From: an uncultured Selenomonadales bacterium | Lineage (GTDB): Bacteria > Bacillota > Negativicutes > Selenomonadales > Selenomonadaceae | Length of the DNA: 64,000 nucleotides | Direction of reading: 5' to 3' | NCBI GenBank assembly: GCA_947307055.1 | Contig: CAMZHX010000006.1 | Span: 62,001-126,000, forward strand | Shown here: one piece after another, positions 45,119 through 54,878 of the stretch | Numbering within the stretch: position 1 is the first letter of the stretch | Layout of the letters: each line of letters starts with the position of its first letter | Notes under the pieces: model-generated | What the model was told of the DNA's origin: nothing | The model's database searches: none | The model's input: the letters and a program-made list of their open reading frames with translations, nothing else | Program-made: the position numbers and the translations under genes

Positions 45119-46864
45119 TTAATACTGGAATTTCTGCAGAGAGTTCTGGAGGTCTTGAGCGAGGCGAGCAAGTTCATCAGCCGCAGAGGAAATTTCTTCA
45201 GCAGATGCCGATTGCTGTTGAGCCGCCGCAGAAACACTTTCCATTTCTTTTGAAACGCCAATGCCTTTGTCCAAAATCTTCTCGGAACGGTCGCGGATAA
45301 CGTAGGTAAGTTTTTCGACTTCCTTGAGTTCGTTGACCATGTTCTTTGCTTCCTTTTCGACGTTCTGGGAAGCAGTGCTGATGCTGTCGAAGGTGGAGCG
45401 CAGTCTTTCGACCGATTGAGTACCTGTACGGACAGCGGCGTTACCTTTTTGCATGGAGTCGACCGCGTCAGTTGTATCGGATTGAATGTCGCCAATTAGC
45501 GTGCCAATCTTCTGCGCGGCCTCTTGCGATTCTTCGGCGAGCTTGCGGACTTCTTCGGAAACGACCGCGAATCCGCGACCATGTTCACCAGCGCGAGCCG
45601 CCTCAATAGCCGCGTTCAATGCAAGCAAGTTAGTTTGTTCAGCAATGCCGCTGATAGCCTCGACAATTTGCCCGATTTCTTGCGAGCGTTTGCCGAGCTT
45701 GTCGACAGTCAAAGCCGAATCATTAACGATTTTCTCAACGCTGATAATCTGATTAACTGCAGTCTCGACAGCTTCAGTACCGGCAGTCGCCTCGTTGTTA
45801 GCGTCGGCAACGTGCGCGGAAACTTTATCAGCGGTCTTGGTCAAGTGGTCGATAGAATTGAGCGCGTTGTTGATAGCGTCCATAGCGTCATTAACGTAGG
45901 TTTGCTGCTCGACGACTGCGCCCGCCGAATTGGTAACGGATTGCGCGACCTGCTCGGAAGCCTGCGCGGATTGATGAGCACTAGCAGTAAGCTCTTGAGA
46001 GGACGCCGCGAATTGGCTTGAAGAGTCGCTGGTCTGGTGAATCAATTTGCTGATAGCCTGGCGCATTTCGCGAACAGCAAGAGCCATAGCTCCGAACTCG
46101 TCGCCGCGGTCAGCGTCAAGCAAATCGGTGCGGCGGAAGTCGCCATCTTTGAGCAGGTGCAGAGCTTGAACCATATTGCTAAGCGGATTGGTAACAGCTT
46201 TGGTGATTGAAACGCTCATAAGAATCAAGATAACGAAAGTGCCGCCGAGCGCGATAAACAAATTGCGAACGGAAGCCGCAATGCCTTCGTTACTGGCTTC
46301 GATTGTCTTGTCGGAATCTTCATAGGCCTTTTGTTGAATGACTAAGATAGCATCGCCGCAAGAAACTGCATAGGGCATAACTTCATTTTGATAGAATTCA
46401 AGCGAAGCATTTCTATGCGCGGCAATAGCTGAGGTGTCGCCCACAGGAGATTTCATTTGGAACATTTTATCCGCGCCGGTTTTGAATTTAGTCCATTCAC
46501 GTTCGGCCGCGTCGACCTGCGCACGAGCTTGCGGGTCGTCCTTAACAATTTCTTCGTAGAGTTTCAAGGACTCTTCCAACTCTTTAACGCCGCCGTTGTA
46601 CTTATCGAGGCGGGATTGATAAAGTGCAGGGTCGACCGTCAAAGGAGCCAAGACCGCTTGAACTTGAGCATAGCGGACGGCGTGACGGCAACGACCAATT
46701 TCAAAAATGCCTTTTAAGTAGGTCTGACTGATTTTGTCCAAATCGCTTTGAGCCGTCATTACAGCGAAATATCCGACAAGCCCGATGACAATCATACCAA
46801 TTAGCGCGATAACGTTCAGCAATAATAGTTTGTAGGCAACGCGCATGTTGTTCAACCAAGACAT
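45119..46864 (-). CDS. Methyl-accepting chemotaxis protein
   Basis: 581 aa. First membrane helix about residues 11-33 ([21 protein letters not shown]), a four-helix-bundle sensor outside the membrane of about 150 residues, and a second helix near 190-210 ([19 protein letters not shown]). A HAMP domain and a long cytoplasmic hairpin follow, with the signalling tip [27 protein letters not shown]. No C-terminal CheR pentapeptide. Ligand unknown. ATG 46864 has only a weak SD (GGAATAG). It is preceded by a leader of about 435 nt that may regulate it. Confidence 0.95.
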   Translation of the reverse strand: MSWLNNMRVAYKLLLLNVIALIGMIVIGLVGYFAVMTAQSDLDKISQTYLKGIFEIGRCRHAVRYAQVQAVLAPLTVDPALYQSRLDKYNGGVKELEESLKLYEEIVKDDPQARAQVDAAEREWTKFKTGADKMFQMKSPVGDTSAIAAHRNASLEFYQNEVMPYAVSCGDAILVIQQKAYEDSDKTIEASNEGIAASVRNLFIALGGTFVILILMSVSITKAVTNPLSNMVQALHLLKDGDFRRTDLLDADRGDEFGAMALAVREMRQAISKLIHQTSDSSSQFAASSQELTASAHQSAQASEQVAQSVTNSAGAVVEQQTYVNDAMDAINNALNSIDHLTKTADKVSAHVADANNEATAGTEAVETAVNQIISVEKIVNDSALTVDKLGKRSQEIGQIVEAISGIAEQTNLLALNAAIEAARAGEHGRGFAVVSEEVRKLAEESQEAAQKIGTLIGDIQSDTTDAVDSMQKGNAAVRTGTQSVERLRSTFDSISTASQNVEKEAKNMVNELKEVEKLTYVIRDRSEKILDKGIGVSKEMESVSAAAQQQSASAEEISSAADELARLAQDLQNSLQKFQY

Positions 46865-46894
46865 AAAAACTATTCCGTTACTGAGAACTTATAA

Positions 46895-47300
46895 AAAGCG
46901 ATAAGCTTTTAAGTCCCATTCCTGCTTCTTAGAGTCCGCTTTCGCCTTCGCTACTCACGTTTGCTGTAACTCTCCACAGGCGTGAATTCCCCGCTAACGA
47001 ACGGGTACATATTGCAAGTGTCGTGTTGGTGACTACCTTGCAATACCAGCAACTTTTGTCCTTTCGTAATATTCAGCAAAAAGTCTGTCTGTCCAATGCA
47101 CATTCCATCATCGCTTGGTTCTCGCTAGGTTTGTGCGGGGTTACAGGTGCCGGTCCCGGCTCGTGCTACATTTGGTAGTCTCAGCTTCGGCAGTTACGTC
47201 CCTCGTCGCACCACCTTATAACTTTATAAGGCTTTTATTTTTTATTTAATCGTTTTCCGCCCCCTCCCGAAAGCGTTCCTTTCCGCGTTATTTTTTAAAC
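46895..47300 (-). ncRNA. Candidate structured RNA leader of the chemoreceptor gene
   Basis: The 715-nt gap between the chemoreceptor and ilvC has no ORF. A consensus promoter (47335-47307, minus) would transcribe about 435 nt before the start codon. The transcript is G+C-rich compared with surrounding spacers and offers several hairpins. These are CCTTATAA-AG-TTATAAGG, GCCGG-GA-CCGGC, TTGCAAG ... CTTGCAA closing an 18-nt loop, CCCG ... CGGG, and CTTAAAAGC ... GCTTTTTATAAG just before the gene. No match to c-di-GMP-I, cobalamin, T-box or RNase P consensus was recognised. It could be a riboswitch, an independent sRNA or an unknown large RNA class. Confidence 0.45.
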
Positions 47301-47306
47301 AAATCG

Positions 47307-47335
47307 ATTGTAATTTAACGTAAAAGGAATGTCAA
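47307..47335 (-). promoter_or_regulatory. Consensus promoter of the chemoreceptor leader
   Basis: On the minus strand TTGACA, 17 bp, TACAAT. Start near 47300. Confidence 0.82.
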
Positions 47336-47506
47336 ATATTTGTGTCGCTTTGTCAACAAAAATTGGCGACATAATCAATCCGTGCTATGATAGCATAAAT
47401 GGCGGCACTAAGTCTAGGATTTTAAAAAATTTCCTTTTATTGGATTGTCAATCAAGCTTTGTCACATATGTATTGTAATTCTACGCGGCTTTGGTACGGA
47501 AAAAAC

Positions 47507-47535
47507 TTGAAAACGGCAACAATAAGTGATAAACT
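47507..47535 (+). promoter_or_regulatory. Promoter of ilvC
   Basis: TTGAAA at 47507-47512, 17-bp spacer, TAAACT at 47530-47535 preceded by TGA (extended -10). No leader-peptide attenuator or T-box fits in the 40 nt before the start. Confidence 0.6.
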
Positions 47536-47579
47536 ATCGCTGGTTTTATTTCTGAATTATTTTTTGGAGGTAGTTTATT

Positions 47580-48596
47580 TTGGCAAAGACTTATTACGAC
47601 CAAGATGTCAACTGGGAAATTCTTAATGGTAAGACCGTCGCGATTATCGGTTACGGCTCGCAAGGACACGCACACGCGCTTAACCTTAAAGAAAGCGGCG
47701 TTAATGTCGTTGTCGGTTTGTATGAGGGCTCGAAGTCCAAAGCTGTCGCTGAAAAAGCCGGCTTGAAAGTTCTCAACGTCGCCGACGCAGTTAAAATCGC
47801 TGATATTACGATGGTGCTTATCCCTGACGAGAAACAGGCCGACGTTTACAAAAACGAAATCGCGCCCAATCTCAAGAGCGGCTCCGCATTGGCATTTGCG
47901 CACGGCTTCAACATTCACTTTAAACAAATCGTTCCGGCAGCTGATATTGATGTTTTCATGGTTGCTCCCAAAGGTCCGGGTCATTTGGTACGCAGAATTT
48001 TTGTTGAGGGCGGCGGCGTCCCCGATGTCTTCGCGGTTGAGCAGGACGCTTCGGGTCATTGCTTCGACATTGCCCTTGCTTATGCTCGCGGTATCGGCGG
48101 CACCCGCGCAGGCGTCCTTCAAACCACGTTCAAGGAAGAGACCGAGACAGACCTTTTCGGCGAACAGTGCGTCCTTTGCGGCGGCGTCACTCATTTGATT
48201 CAAAACGGCTTTGAAGTTTTGGTCGCGGCAGGTTATCAGCCCGAAATCGCTTACTTCGAGACCTTCCACGAGATGAAACTTATCGTCGACCTTATGTACG
48301 AGGGCGGCATGGCGAAAATGCGCAAGTCCATTAGCGACACCGCCGAATATGGCGACTACACGACCGGTCCGAAAATCATTACGCCGGAAGTCCGCAAGGC
48401 TATGGAAAAGGCATTGGCGGAGATTCAAGACGGTAGCTTTGCTCGCAACTGGCTCGTCGAAAACAGAGCGGCGGGTCGCGCCAATTTCCTTGCACAACGC
48501 AGAATCCACGCCGAACATCAAATCGAAGTCGTCGGCAAAAAACTGCGCGGCATGATGAGCTGGCTTAAAGACGGCTCTGACCTCTCGAAAGACTAA
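47580..48596 (+). CDS. ilvC: Ketol-acid reductoisomerase (class I)
   Basis: 338 aa. Start TTG 47580, 9 nt after TGGAGG. Second step of valine/isoleucine synthesis: isomerises acetolactate or acetohydroxybutyrate and reduces it with NAD(P)H, using Mg2+. N-terminal Rossmann loop [33 protein letters not shown], and the Mg-binding [17 protein letters not shown] segment. Length of about 330 aa places it in class I. Other ilv genes are not in the window. Confidence 0.96.
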   Translation: MAKTYYDQDVNWEILNGKTVAIIGYGSQGHAHALNLKESGVNVVVGLYEGSKSKAVAEKAGLKVLNVADAVKIADITMVLIPDEKQADVYKNEIAPNLKSGSALAFAHGFNIHFKQIVPAADIDVFMVAPKGPGHLVRRIFVEGGGVPDVFAVEQDASGHCFDIALAYARGIGGTRAGVLQTTFKEETETDLFGEQCVLCGGVTHLIQNGFEVLVAAGYQPEIAYFETFHEMKLIVDLMYEGGMAKMRKSISDTAEYGDYTTGPKIITPEVRKAMEKALAEIQDGSFARNWLVENRAAGRANFLAQRRIHAEHQIEVVGKKLRGMMSWLKDGSDLSKD

Positions 48597-48619
48597 TTTT
48601 ATTACGGTAAATACTTTGG

Positions 48620-48654
48620 GAGTCGGGAGTAAAATTTTTTGCTCTCGGCTCTTT
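48620..48654 (+). terminator. Hairpin after ilvC, possible terminator or attenuator
   Basis: GAGTCGGGAG ... CTCTCGGCTC stem of 10 bp with a 12-nt loop rich in A/T. Only three T residues follow, so termination may be partial. Confidence 0.5.
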
Positions 48655-48680
48655 GCTGTTATATCGGGAGAAATTTTTTT

Positions 48681-49925
48681 ATGAGCGATGATAACTTATT
48701 TTATCGGCGAATGAATATGGCGGATACCTTTTTAAAGCTACCGCCCGAATTTATGGCAGATATTGATTTGGCGGAGTGGTATCCCGATTTTTGGAAACTG
48801 GTCGGCTTGCATTATCACAAGACAAAATTTTCTGCGGAGGAAAAAGATATTTGTCAGCGAATTCTCGACGTGGCAAGCAGTGAAAAAAATCAAATCCGCC
48901 GACAATATTTCGCGCTGATATTTCTTTTGTTCGGCAAGTTTCAAGAGTTCTCCAAGCTTGTCAATCAAAGCTTTTGGTCGGCTCAGCTGAAAAAAGATTT
49001 CGCGGCGTTCGTAAAATGGGATTCGATTATAAATAGCTCTCTGACTTCGGAGGCGCGGAAAATTATTTTGTACAATAAGGAAATTTCGGCATTGTTGCAA
49101 GAAAAATATTCCGCGCTGATAAAAAAACATTCGCAAGCCGTCATAAACAAAAAATCTTGTCCGCAGGTTTCGGATTATAAAATTTATTATTGCTGGCTGC
49201 AGGGCGAAAAAAATTTGCCGCCGATTGTCCGTTGCTGTTATAATTCTCTCAAGCAAAACGCCGGACGTTATAAAATCGTTTTCATTGACGGACGAAATTT
49301 TTCAAACTACGTCGACATTGCGCCGCACATTTGGGATAAGTTCCGAGCTGGCAAAATTTCTCCCGCGCACTTCTCTGACATCTTGCGCGTAAATCTTTTG
49401 GAACGTTACGGCGGCTTGTGGCTCGACTCGACAATTTTAGTCACGGTGTCTTTGGAGAATCACAGAAATTTTTGGCAGTTGCCGTATTTCACGCAGAAAT
49501 TTTTGCACGCGGTCGATTATCCTAACGCCTACAACAAAATGCTTAACTGGTGCGTTTCCTATGCTCGTTGGGCGACCTTTATTCAGGGCACGGCGATTAT
49601 TCATAATCCGCTGTTCGCCTTCGAGAAAGATTTTTATAACGAGTACTGGCGCGACTTCGACAGCGTGATTGATTATAACCTTATGGATTTTATGATGAAT
49701 ATCGCTTACGAAAATATTCCAAGCGTGAAGAAAATTTTTGACGACGTACCGATTAACAACGTCGAAGTCTGGACTTTGCTAAATCATCTGACCGATAATT
49801 ACTCGGAATTCCCTTTCGACAAAATTTTAGGCGATACTTTTCTGCACAAATTGAATTGGAGAGACAATCCCGAAATGACGCCGAAAAGCTCGGTTATCAG
49901 AGAAATTTTGAGGCGTTACGCATAA
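48681..49925 (+). CDS. Capsular polysaccharide synthesis glycosyltransferase (Caps_synth family)
   Basis: 414 aa from ATG 48681, behind TCGGGAG; the track start at 48639 is upstream of it. The N-terminal 150 residues are helical and not recognised. From about residue 160 the pattern [51 protein letters not shown] matches DXD-type sugar transferases of the Caps_synth/Gly_transf_sug group; the Asp of GLWLDS binds the metal-nucleotide. It would extend a surface glycan at the cytoplasmic face. It is the only surface-sugar gene among amino-acid genes here. Confidence 0.82.
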   Translation: MSDDNLFYRRMNMADTFLKLPPEFMADIDLAEWYPDFWKLVGLHYHKTKFSAEEKDICQRILDVASSEKNQIRRQYFALIFLLFGKFQEFSKLVNQSFWSAQLKKDFAAFVKWDSIINSSLTSEARKIILYNKEISALLQEKYSALIKKHSQAVINKKSCPQVSDYKIYYCWLQGEKNLPPIVRCCYNSLKQNAGRYKIVFIDGRNFSNYVDIAPHIWDKFRAGKISPAHFSDILRVNLLERYGGLWLDSTILVTVSLENHRNFWQLPYFTQKFLHAVDYPNAYNKMLNWCVSYARWATFIQGTAIIHNPLFAFEKDFYNEYWRDFDSVIDYNLMDFMMNIAYENIPSVKKIFDDVPINNVEVWTLLNHLTDNYSEFPFDKILGDTFLHKLNWRDNPEMTPKSSVIREILRRYA

Positions 49926-49947
49926 AAATTTTAGGAGAGTGATACGA

Positions 49948-51216
49948 ATGGCAATGACAATGAGCGAAAAAATTCTCGCCCGTCACGCAGGGCTTGAGAG
50001 CGTCGAGGCGGGACAACTAGTCATCTGCGACTTGGATTTAGTAATGGCAAACGACGTGACGGGGCCGCCGTCAATCAAGGAGTTTGAAAAAATTGGGCGA
50101 CCTGTTTTCAATCCGGAAAAAATTGCGCTGATTCCAGACCACTTCCAACCCGCAAAGGACATCAAAAGCGCAGACTTGGCTAAGATTATGCGCGACTTCG
50201 CCCGCAAAAATAAAATCGTGCACTACTACGAACAAGGGCGCGTCGGCATTGAACATGTCATCTTGCCGGAATTCGGAATCGTCGCGCCTGGCATGTTGAT
50301 AATCGGCGCGGACAGTCACACTTGCACTTATGGCGCAGTCAATGCTTTTTCGACGGGCGTCGGCACAACAGATTTAGCCGTCGGGCTTGCGACCGGCAAG
50401 GCGTGGTTCAAAGTCCCCGAAACGATTAACGTCCACTTGACCGGCAAGAAGCCTAAGAACATTTGCGGCAAAGATGTTATCTTGACGCTAATTGGGAAAA
50501 TCGGTGTGGACGGCGCACTTTACAAAGCGTTGGAGTTCACGGGCGAGGGCGTCGCGGAACTTTCTATGACTGACCGCTTGACGATTTCAAACATGGCGAT
50601 TGAGGCGGGTGCAAAGGCGGGCGTCTTCCCGTTCGACGAGGTCACCCAACTTTATGTCTCGCGCCGCGTCAAAAAATTATTCGAGCCCGTCACGCCAGAT
50701 AGCGACGCTAAATACTGCGCGACCGTCGAAATAAATCTTAGCGAGCTTAAACCGGTCGTCGCCCTGCCGCATTTGCCCGAAAATGTCAAGACCGTCGAGG
50801 AGCTCGGCGAAATCAAAATCAATCAAGTTGTTATCGGCTCGTGTACAAATGGCCGCCTTGAGGATTTGGGAATTGCGGCGGGGATTCTGCGCGGGAAAAA
50901 AGTTCATCCCGATGTTCGTTGCATAATCATTCCGGGCAGTCAGGAAATTTACAAAGAGGCGATGCATTGCCATTGGATTGACATTTTCATCGACGCGGGC
51001 TGCGTAGTGAGTTGTCCGACTTGCGGGCCGTGCTTGGGAGGTTACATGGGCATTTTGAGCGCGGGCGAACGTTGCGTCTCGACGACCAACAGGAATTTCC
51101 GCGGGCGCATGGGTCACGTCGACAGCGAAGTTTATTTGGCAAGTCCATTTGTCGCGGCGGCGTCCGCTATCACTGGGAAAATTTCTACTCCGGAAGAAGT
51201 TATTGATAATGCGTAA
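49948..51216 (+). CDS. leuC: 3-isopropylmalate dehydratase large subunit
   Basis: 422 aa from ATG 49948, 7-8 nt after AGGAG. Aconitase-family 4Fe-4S enzyme of leucine synthesis, joined to LeuD. Seen: [31 protein letters not shown] with a cluster Cys, and [13 protein letters not shown] with the other two Cys. The size matches the shorter LeuC class found in many anaerobes and archaea. The stop codon TAA falls inside a heptamer repeat (TAATGCG). Confidence 0.92.
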   Translation: MAMTMSEKILARHAGLESVEAGQLVICDLDLVMANDVTGPPSIKEFEKIGRPVFNPEKIALIPDHFQPAKDIKSADLAKIMRDFARKNKIVHYYEQGRVGIEHVILPEFGIVAPGMLIIGADSHTCTYGAVNAFSTGVGTTDLAVGLATGKAWFKVPETINVHLTGKKPKNICGKDVILTLIGKIGVDGALYKALEFTGEGVAELSMTDRLTISNMAIEAGAKAGVFPFDEVTQLYVSRRVKKLFEPVTPDSDAKYCATVEINLSELKPVVALPHLPENVKTVEELGEIKINQVVIGSCTNGRLEDLGIAAGILRGKKVHPDVRCIIIPGSQEIYKEAMHCHWIDIFIDAGCVVSCPTCGPCLGGYMGILSAGERCVSTTNRNFRGRMGHVDSEVYLASPFVAAASAITGKISTPEEVIDNA

Positions 51217-51228
51217 TGCGTAATGAAA
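51208..51228. repeat. Heptanucleotide repeat at the leuC stop
   Basis: AATGCGT AATGCGT AATGAAA, 21 nt identical to the 3' part of the 28-mer at 58508 and at the glpA end. It supplies the stop codon of leuC and ends a few bases before the leuD SD. Confidence 0.85.
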
Positions 51229-51241
51229 TGAGGAATTGGAA

Positions 51242-51727
51242 ATGGAAATAGAAGGCAAAGTTTGGCGTTACGGCGACAACATCGACACCGACGTTATAAT
51301 CCCCGCGCGCTATCTCAACACGTTCGACCCGACCGAGTTGGCTAAACATTGCATGGTTGATATTGACGAAACTTTTGCCGCGAATGTCAAGGCAGGCGAC
51401 ATTATGGTTGGCGGGAAAAATTTCGGTTGCGGTTCGAGCCGCGAACATGCTCCGGTTGCAATCAAAGCGTCGGGGATTCCGGTCGTAATCGCGGCGAGTT
51501 TCGCGAGAATTTTTTATCGCAACGGAATCAATATTGGCTTACCGCTCCTTGAGATTGGCGACGACGTAGAAAAGATTCACGCCGACGACGTTTTGAAAAT
51601 CGACACGTCGACCGGCACTATTGAGAATTTGACGACGGGCGATATTTTCCACGCGCACCCGCTGCCAGGTTTTGTTCAGGAAATCGCCAACGCCGGCGGG
51701 CTCATAAATTATATCAAGACTAAGTAG
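51242..51727 (+). CDS. leuD: 3-isopropylmalate dehydratase small subunit
   Basis: 161 aa from ATG 51242, 7 nt after AGGA; an in-frame TTG at 51236 is less likely. Swivel domain with the typical [18 protein letters not shown] and [21 protein letters not shown] motifs, the latter bearing the substrate-binding Ser/Arg. Forms the active enzyme with LeuC. dapB follows after 12 nt. Confidence 0.94.
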   Translation: MEIEGKVWRYGDNIDTDVIIPARYLNTFDPTELAKHCMVDIDETFAANVKAGDIMVGGKNFGCGSSREHAPVAIKASGIPVVIAASFARIFYRNGINIGLPLLEIGDDVEKIHADDVLKIDTSTGTIENLTTGDIFHAHPLPGFVQEIANAGGLINYIKTK

Positions 51728-51739
51728 GAGGTTTAAGCA

Positions 51740-52504
51740 ATGATAAAAGTTTTAGTGAACGGCGCGCTCGGCAGAATGGGTCGCACAGTCGTAGCAGCAG
51801 TCAAAGCCGATGCTGATTTGGAATTGGTCGGAATGGTCGACGCTTTTGCGGGCGAAGTCGACGGCATGAAGGTCGAAACGAATCTTGATGCCGCGTTGAA
51901 AAAATTTTCGCCAGAAGTTATGGTTGACTTCACGCGCCCCGATGTCGTTTTCCAAAATGTGCTGACCGCGTTGGCAAATAAAGTTTCGCCGGTCGTGGGC
52001 ACGACGGGTTTGAGCGACGACGCTAAGGAAAAAATTCGCGAGGCCGCAGAAAAAAATCAGACGCCCGCATTTATCGCGCCGAATTTTGCATTGGGAGCGG
52101 TGCTCATGATGTTGACCGCGCAGAAAATTGCAAAGTACATGCCCGACGTTGAGATAATCGAACTGCACCACGATAAAAAATTAGACGCGCCGTCCGGTAC
52201 CGCCGAGCTGACTGCCAAAATGATTGCTGAAGTTCGCCCGTCTCACAAGCAAGGGCACCCCGAAGAAGTCGAAAACCTTCCGCACGTTCGCGGCGCAGAT
52301 TTCGACGGCATAAAAATTCACAGCGTCAGATTGCCTGGTTACGTCGCTCATCAGGAAGTTATTTTTGGCGGGCTAGGTCAGACTTTGACGATTCGTCACG
52401 ACTCGACGGGCAGAGATTCTTTTATGCCTGGCGTGGTGTTGGCTTGCAAAAAAGTTCGCAACCTGCGCGGCTTGACGATTGGTCTTGATAAACTCTTGGA
52501 CTAA
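51740..52504 (+). CDS. dapB: 4-hydroxy-tetrahydrodipicolinate reductase
   Basis: 254 aa. SD GTAGGAGG before ATG 51740. Lysine/diaminopimelate pathway enzyme that reduces the product of DapA with NAD(P)H. N-terminal VNGALGRMGRTVVAAV loop, GTTGLSDDAKEKI, catalytic ELHHDKKLDAPSGTA segment, and RQGRDSF-like end (RHDSTGRDSFMPGV). dapA lies 10 kb away at 62800. It is co-transcribed with leuCD. Confidence 0.96.
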   Translation: MIKVLVNGALGRMGRTVVAAVKADADLELVGMVDAFAGEVDGMKVETNLDAALKKFSPEVMVDFTRPDVVFQNVLTALANKVSPVVGTTGLSDDAKEKIREAAEKNQTPAFIAPNFALGAVLMMLTAQKIAKYMPDVEIIELHHDKKLDAPSGTAELTAKMIAEVRPSHKQGHPEEVENLPHVRGADFDGIKIHSVRLPGYVAHQEVIFGGLGQTLTIRHDSTGRDSFMPGVVLACKKVRNLRGLTIGLDKLLD

Positions 52505-52516
52505 GGAGCGGGTGTC

Positions 52517-53119
52517 ATGAAAAAATTTTTGGCGATAATCATCTTTTCCCTTATCCTTTGTCCCTTGTCCCTTTCATGTGGCAGTTCTGCAGAGAAAACT
52601 CCGCCCGCGCCCGAAAAATCTTCCGAGCAATGCGCAATGCCCGCCGATAAAATTTTGGTCGCCTACTTCTCCTGCACCGGCAATACCAAAAACGCCGCTA
52701 TGGAAGTCGCCGAGCTTCTCAACGCGGAAACTTTTGAAATTGTGCCGACTCAACCCTACACGACCGCCGATTTGGATTACAACGTCGAGGACTGCCGCGC
52801 CAATCTTGAACAAAAAGATTCAGCCGCTCGACCCGCCATTAAAAACAAAATTGAGAATTTCGCGCAGTATAAAACGATTGTGATAGCTTATCCGATTTGG
52901 TGGGGAGCCGAGCCACGCATTATTGACACGTTCATTGAGAGCTACGACTTCGCGGGCAAAGTTATTGTTCCCGTATGCACTTCGGGCGGCAGCGAGATTG
53001 AAGCTAGCGTGATAAATTTGCGCGACATGTGCAAAGGTGCCGACGTTAGAGACGGCAAGCGGCTCGGAATTATTTCAAAGGACGAAGTTAAAGCCTGGCT
53101 TGATTCCCTTAAACTATGA
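52517..53119 (+). CDS. Flavodoxin-domain lipoprotein
   Basis: 200 aa. SD AAGGAGCG. Signal peptide ends in a lipobox-like LSLSC (Cys about residue 21), so the protein should be tethered outside the membrane. From about residue 45 a flavodoxin fold follows: ILVAYFSCTGNTKNAAMEVA (FMN phosphate loop), IVIAYPIWWGAEPRIIDTF, IVPVCTSGGSEI. An extracytoplasmic flavodoxin is unusual; it could pass electrons to or from the membrane protein next door. The LILCPLSLS part of the signal peptide is encoded by a 7-nt repeat (52548-52575). Confidence 0.85.
   Translation: MKKFLAIIIFSLILCPLSLSCGSSAEKTPPAPEKSSEQCAMPADKILVAYFSCTGNTKNAAMEVAELLNAETFEIVPTQPYTTADLDYNVEDCRANLEQKDSAARPAIKNKIENFAQYKTIVIAYPIWWGAEPRIIDTFIESYDFAGKVIVPVCTSGGSEIEASVINLRDMCKGADVRDGKRLGIISKDEVKAWLDSLKL
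52548..52575. repeat. Heptanucleotide repeat within a signal-peptide coding region
   Basis: CCCTTAT CCTTTGT CCCTTGT CCCTTTC in 7-nt steps, coding for part of the lipoprotein signal peptide. Confidence 0.7.
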
Positions 53120-53781
53120 GAAATTTTTTGGTCGACGTAATTTTAATTGTGTTGTTCGTAGCGGAGTTGAGTTTTCATCATCTGCCGAAAGTTTTGCACG
53201 AAATTTTAGGCTTGGCGATGTTTGCGCTGATAATTTTCCACGTCGCGATAAATTTCCGGCGGGGCATATCGCTCGCAAAAAAAATCACCCCGCGAAAATT
53301 TTTCTTCTTGGAAGTGGACGTGGCTTTATTATTGATAGCGGCGTTAATCTTCGTGACGGGCGTCTGCATGTCGAATCATCTTTTCCCGAACGTCGCAAGC
53401 TCGGCATTGCGCCACAGTATGACGCTTCATCAATTACACGTCTCCGCGCCCTACGCCATGATGATTTTAATCGGAATGCATTTGGGCTTTCATTGGCGCG
53501 AGTTCTGGCAGAGATTCTTAAACTTATTCGGGCTGACGGAATTTTATCAGCGGCGCAAGGAATTTTTCTACACAGCGGCGGCAATCTTATCGCTAATCGG
53601 CGTTGCGGGATTTTTTCTGAATCGGCTAGCGGCGCGGCTCACGATGAAACACATTTTCTCGACGCCCGCGACTGATTTACCCGCCGCAATTTTTATGTTG
53701 CTGATAGTTGGGGGCATAGCGTTTTTCGCAGTGGTCAATGTTTTCCTCGACCGAAAATTTTTGACAAAGGAGCGTAATTGA
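53116..53781 (+). CDS. Membrane protein with cytochrome b-like histidines (DUF4405-type)
   Basis: 221 aa. Start overlaps the flavodoxin stop by 4 nt. Five or six hydrophobic segments. Paired His residues lie in the membrane regions: SFHHLPKVLHEILGLAMFAL ... IFHVAIN, and LRHSMTLHQLHVSAPYAMMI ... GMHLGFHW. This spacing resembles DUF4405/cytochrome b561-like proteins that hold haem b, although haem binding is inferred. Together with the lipoprotein flavodoxin it suggests electron transfer between the quinone pool and an external partner. The last helix is followed by a basic end. Confidence 0.72.
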   Translation: MRNFLVDVILIVLFVAELSFHHLPKVLHEILGLAMFALIIFHVAINFRRGISLAKKITPRKFFFLEVDVALLLIAALIFVTGVCMSNHLFPNVASSALRHSMTLHQLHVSAPYAMMILIGMHLGFHWREFWQRFLNLFGLTEFYQRRKEFFYTAAAILSLIGVAGFFLNRLAARLTMKHIFSTPATDLPAAIFMLLIVGGIAFFAVVNVFLDRKFLTKERN

Positions 53782-54726
53782 GTGGAAGCAAAAATCATAC
53801 AGGGAATGCTTTTGGGCTTAGCGACGGCTGATGCGTTGGGAGTGCCGGTCGAATTTGAATCGCGCATGACTTTGAGAAGCGAGCCCGTTATAAATATGCG
53901 CAGTGGCGGCTCGTGGGGACAAGAGGCCGGCACTTGGTCGGACGATACGAGCTTGACGATTGCGGCTATGGAAAGTATTTCGCGGCGCAAGGTGATTGAC
54001 TATCGCGACGTTATGGAAAATTTTTTGAAGTGGTACGAGCGCGACGCCTTCACCGCGACGGGCGAACGCTTCGACATTGGCAACACGACCCGCGCGGCTA
54101 TCGTCCGATTTTCTAGGAAACTTTTGCCGCCGGTCAAATGCGGTGCGACCGAAGAAAATTCCAATGGAAACGGCTCCTTGATGAGGATTTTGCCCGCGAC
54201 GTTTTATCTTTACGCGACGGGCGGTGGGCAACTCAATGCCGACGCGCTCAAAATTATTCACGAGTTCTCCGCGCTGACTCACGGGCATATTGTCAGTCAA
54301 ATGGCTTGCGGGATTTATTCGCTGATTGCCGCGCAGATTCTCAACAGGAAAAATTTATCTGAAGCTTTCGCGCTTGGCATGGTCGACGCGCAAAAATTTT
54401 ACGGCAACGACGATACATTTAAAAAGTTCTCGCGGCTGTGCGACGAAAATTTTGCCGCGCTCCCCGAAGAAAAAATTTTAAGTTCAGGCTACGTCCTCGA
54501 CACTTTAGAGGCGGCTCTGTGGTGTCTACTCAATACTGACAATTATAAATCGCTCGCGCTAAAGGCCGTAAATTTGGGCGGCGATACTGATACGGTTGGC
54601 GCGGTGGCGGGTGGACTTGCTGGAATTTACTACGGCGCGGAATCAATCCCGACTGAATGGCTCGCGACTTTGAAGCGGCGCGATTACCTCGAAAAAATTG
54701 CTGAAGACTTCGCCGCCGTCCTATAA
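53782..54726 (+). CDS. ADP-ribosylglycohydrolase family protein (DraG-like)
   Basis: 314 aa, GTG start with AAGGAG 10 nt upstream. All-helical hydrolase that removes ADP-ribose from proteins or other acceptors using two Mg2+. Metal ligands seen: GTWSDDTSLTIA (about residue 50), and GGDTDTVGAVAGGLAGIYYG near residue 270; GLATADALGVPVEF at the N-terminus is typical. The next gene cluster (minus) encodes a macro-domain protein that also acts on ADP-ribose, so two ADP-ribose-reversing proteins face each other. Its target is unknown. Confidence 0.9.
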   Translation: MEAKIIQGMLLGLATADALGVPVEFESRMTLRSEPVINMRSGGSWGQEAGTWSDDTSLTIAAMESISRRKVIDYRDVMENFLKWYERDAFTATGERFDIGNTTRAAIVRFSRKLLPPVKCGATEENSNGNGSLMRILPATFYLYATGGGQLNADALKIIHEFSALTHGHIVSQMACGIYSLIAAQILNRKNLSEAFALGMVDAQKFYGNDDTFKKFSRLCDENFAALPEEKILSSGYVLDTLEAALWCLLNTDNYKSLALKAVNLGGDTDTVGAVAGGLAGIYYGAESIPTEWLATLKRRDYLEKIAEDFAAVL

Positions 54727-54735
54727 AAAAATTTT

Positions 54736-54763
54736 AGCCCCGACAAATGCCGAGGCTTTTTTA
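54736..54763 (+). terminator. Hairpin terminator after the ADP-ribosylglycohydrolase
   Basis: AGCCCCGACAAATGCCGAGGCT imperfect stem followed by TTTTTT. Confidence 0.6.
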
Positions 54764-54789
54764 TTTATTTATGAATCTGTTATCGGTTT

Positions 54790-54866
54790 TGGTCGGAGCA
54801 ACAGGATTTGAACCTGCGACCCCCTCGTCCCAAGCGAGGTGCGCTACCGGCCTGCGCTATGCCCCG
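54790..54866 (-). tRNA. tRNA-Pro (anticodon TGG)
   Basis: 77 nt with encoded CCA. Acceptor stem CGGGGCA pairs with TGCTCCG; D-arm AGCGCAGGCCGGTAGCGC; anticodon stem CCTCG-CTTGGGA-CGAGG gives TGG at the centre of the loop; T-arm GCAGG-TTCAAAT-CCTGT. It lies 12 nt after the macro-domain gene stop in the same direction and may be processed from that transcript. Confidence 0.95.
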
Positions 54867-54878
54867 ACGCCGAAAATT

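Noticed and set aside
46895-47300. c-di-GMP-I riboswitch before the chemoreceptor
   Set aside because: MCP genes often carry one, but the conserved GGCAAACC and GACGCAAAGCC-type elements are absent.
47481-48521. 346-aa ORF on the minus strand opposite ilvC
   Set aside because: It is a mirror frame of a clear ilvC gene and has no SD or family motifs. Codon bias (GNC/GCG) explains the long open frame.
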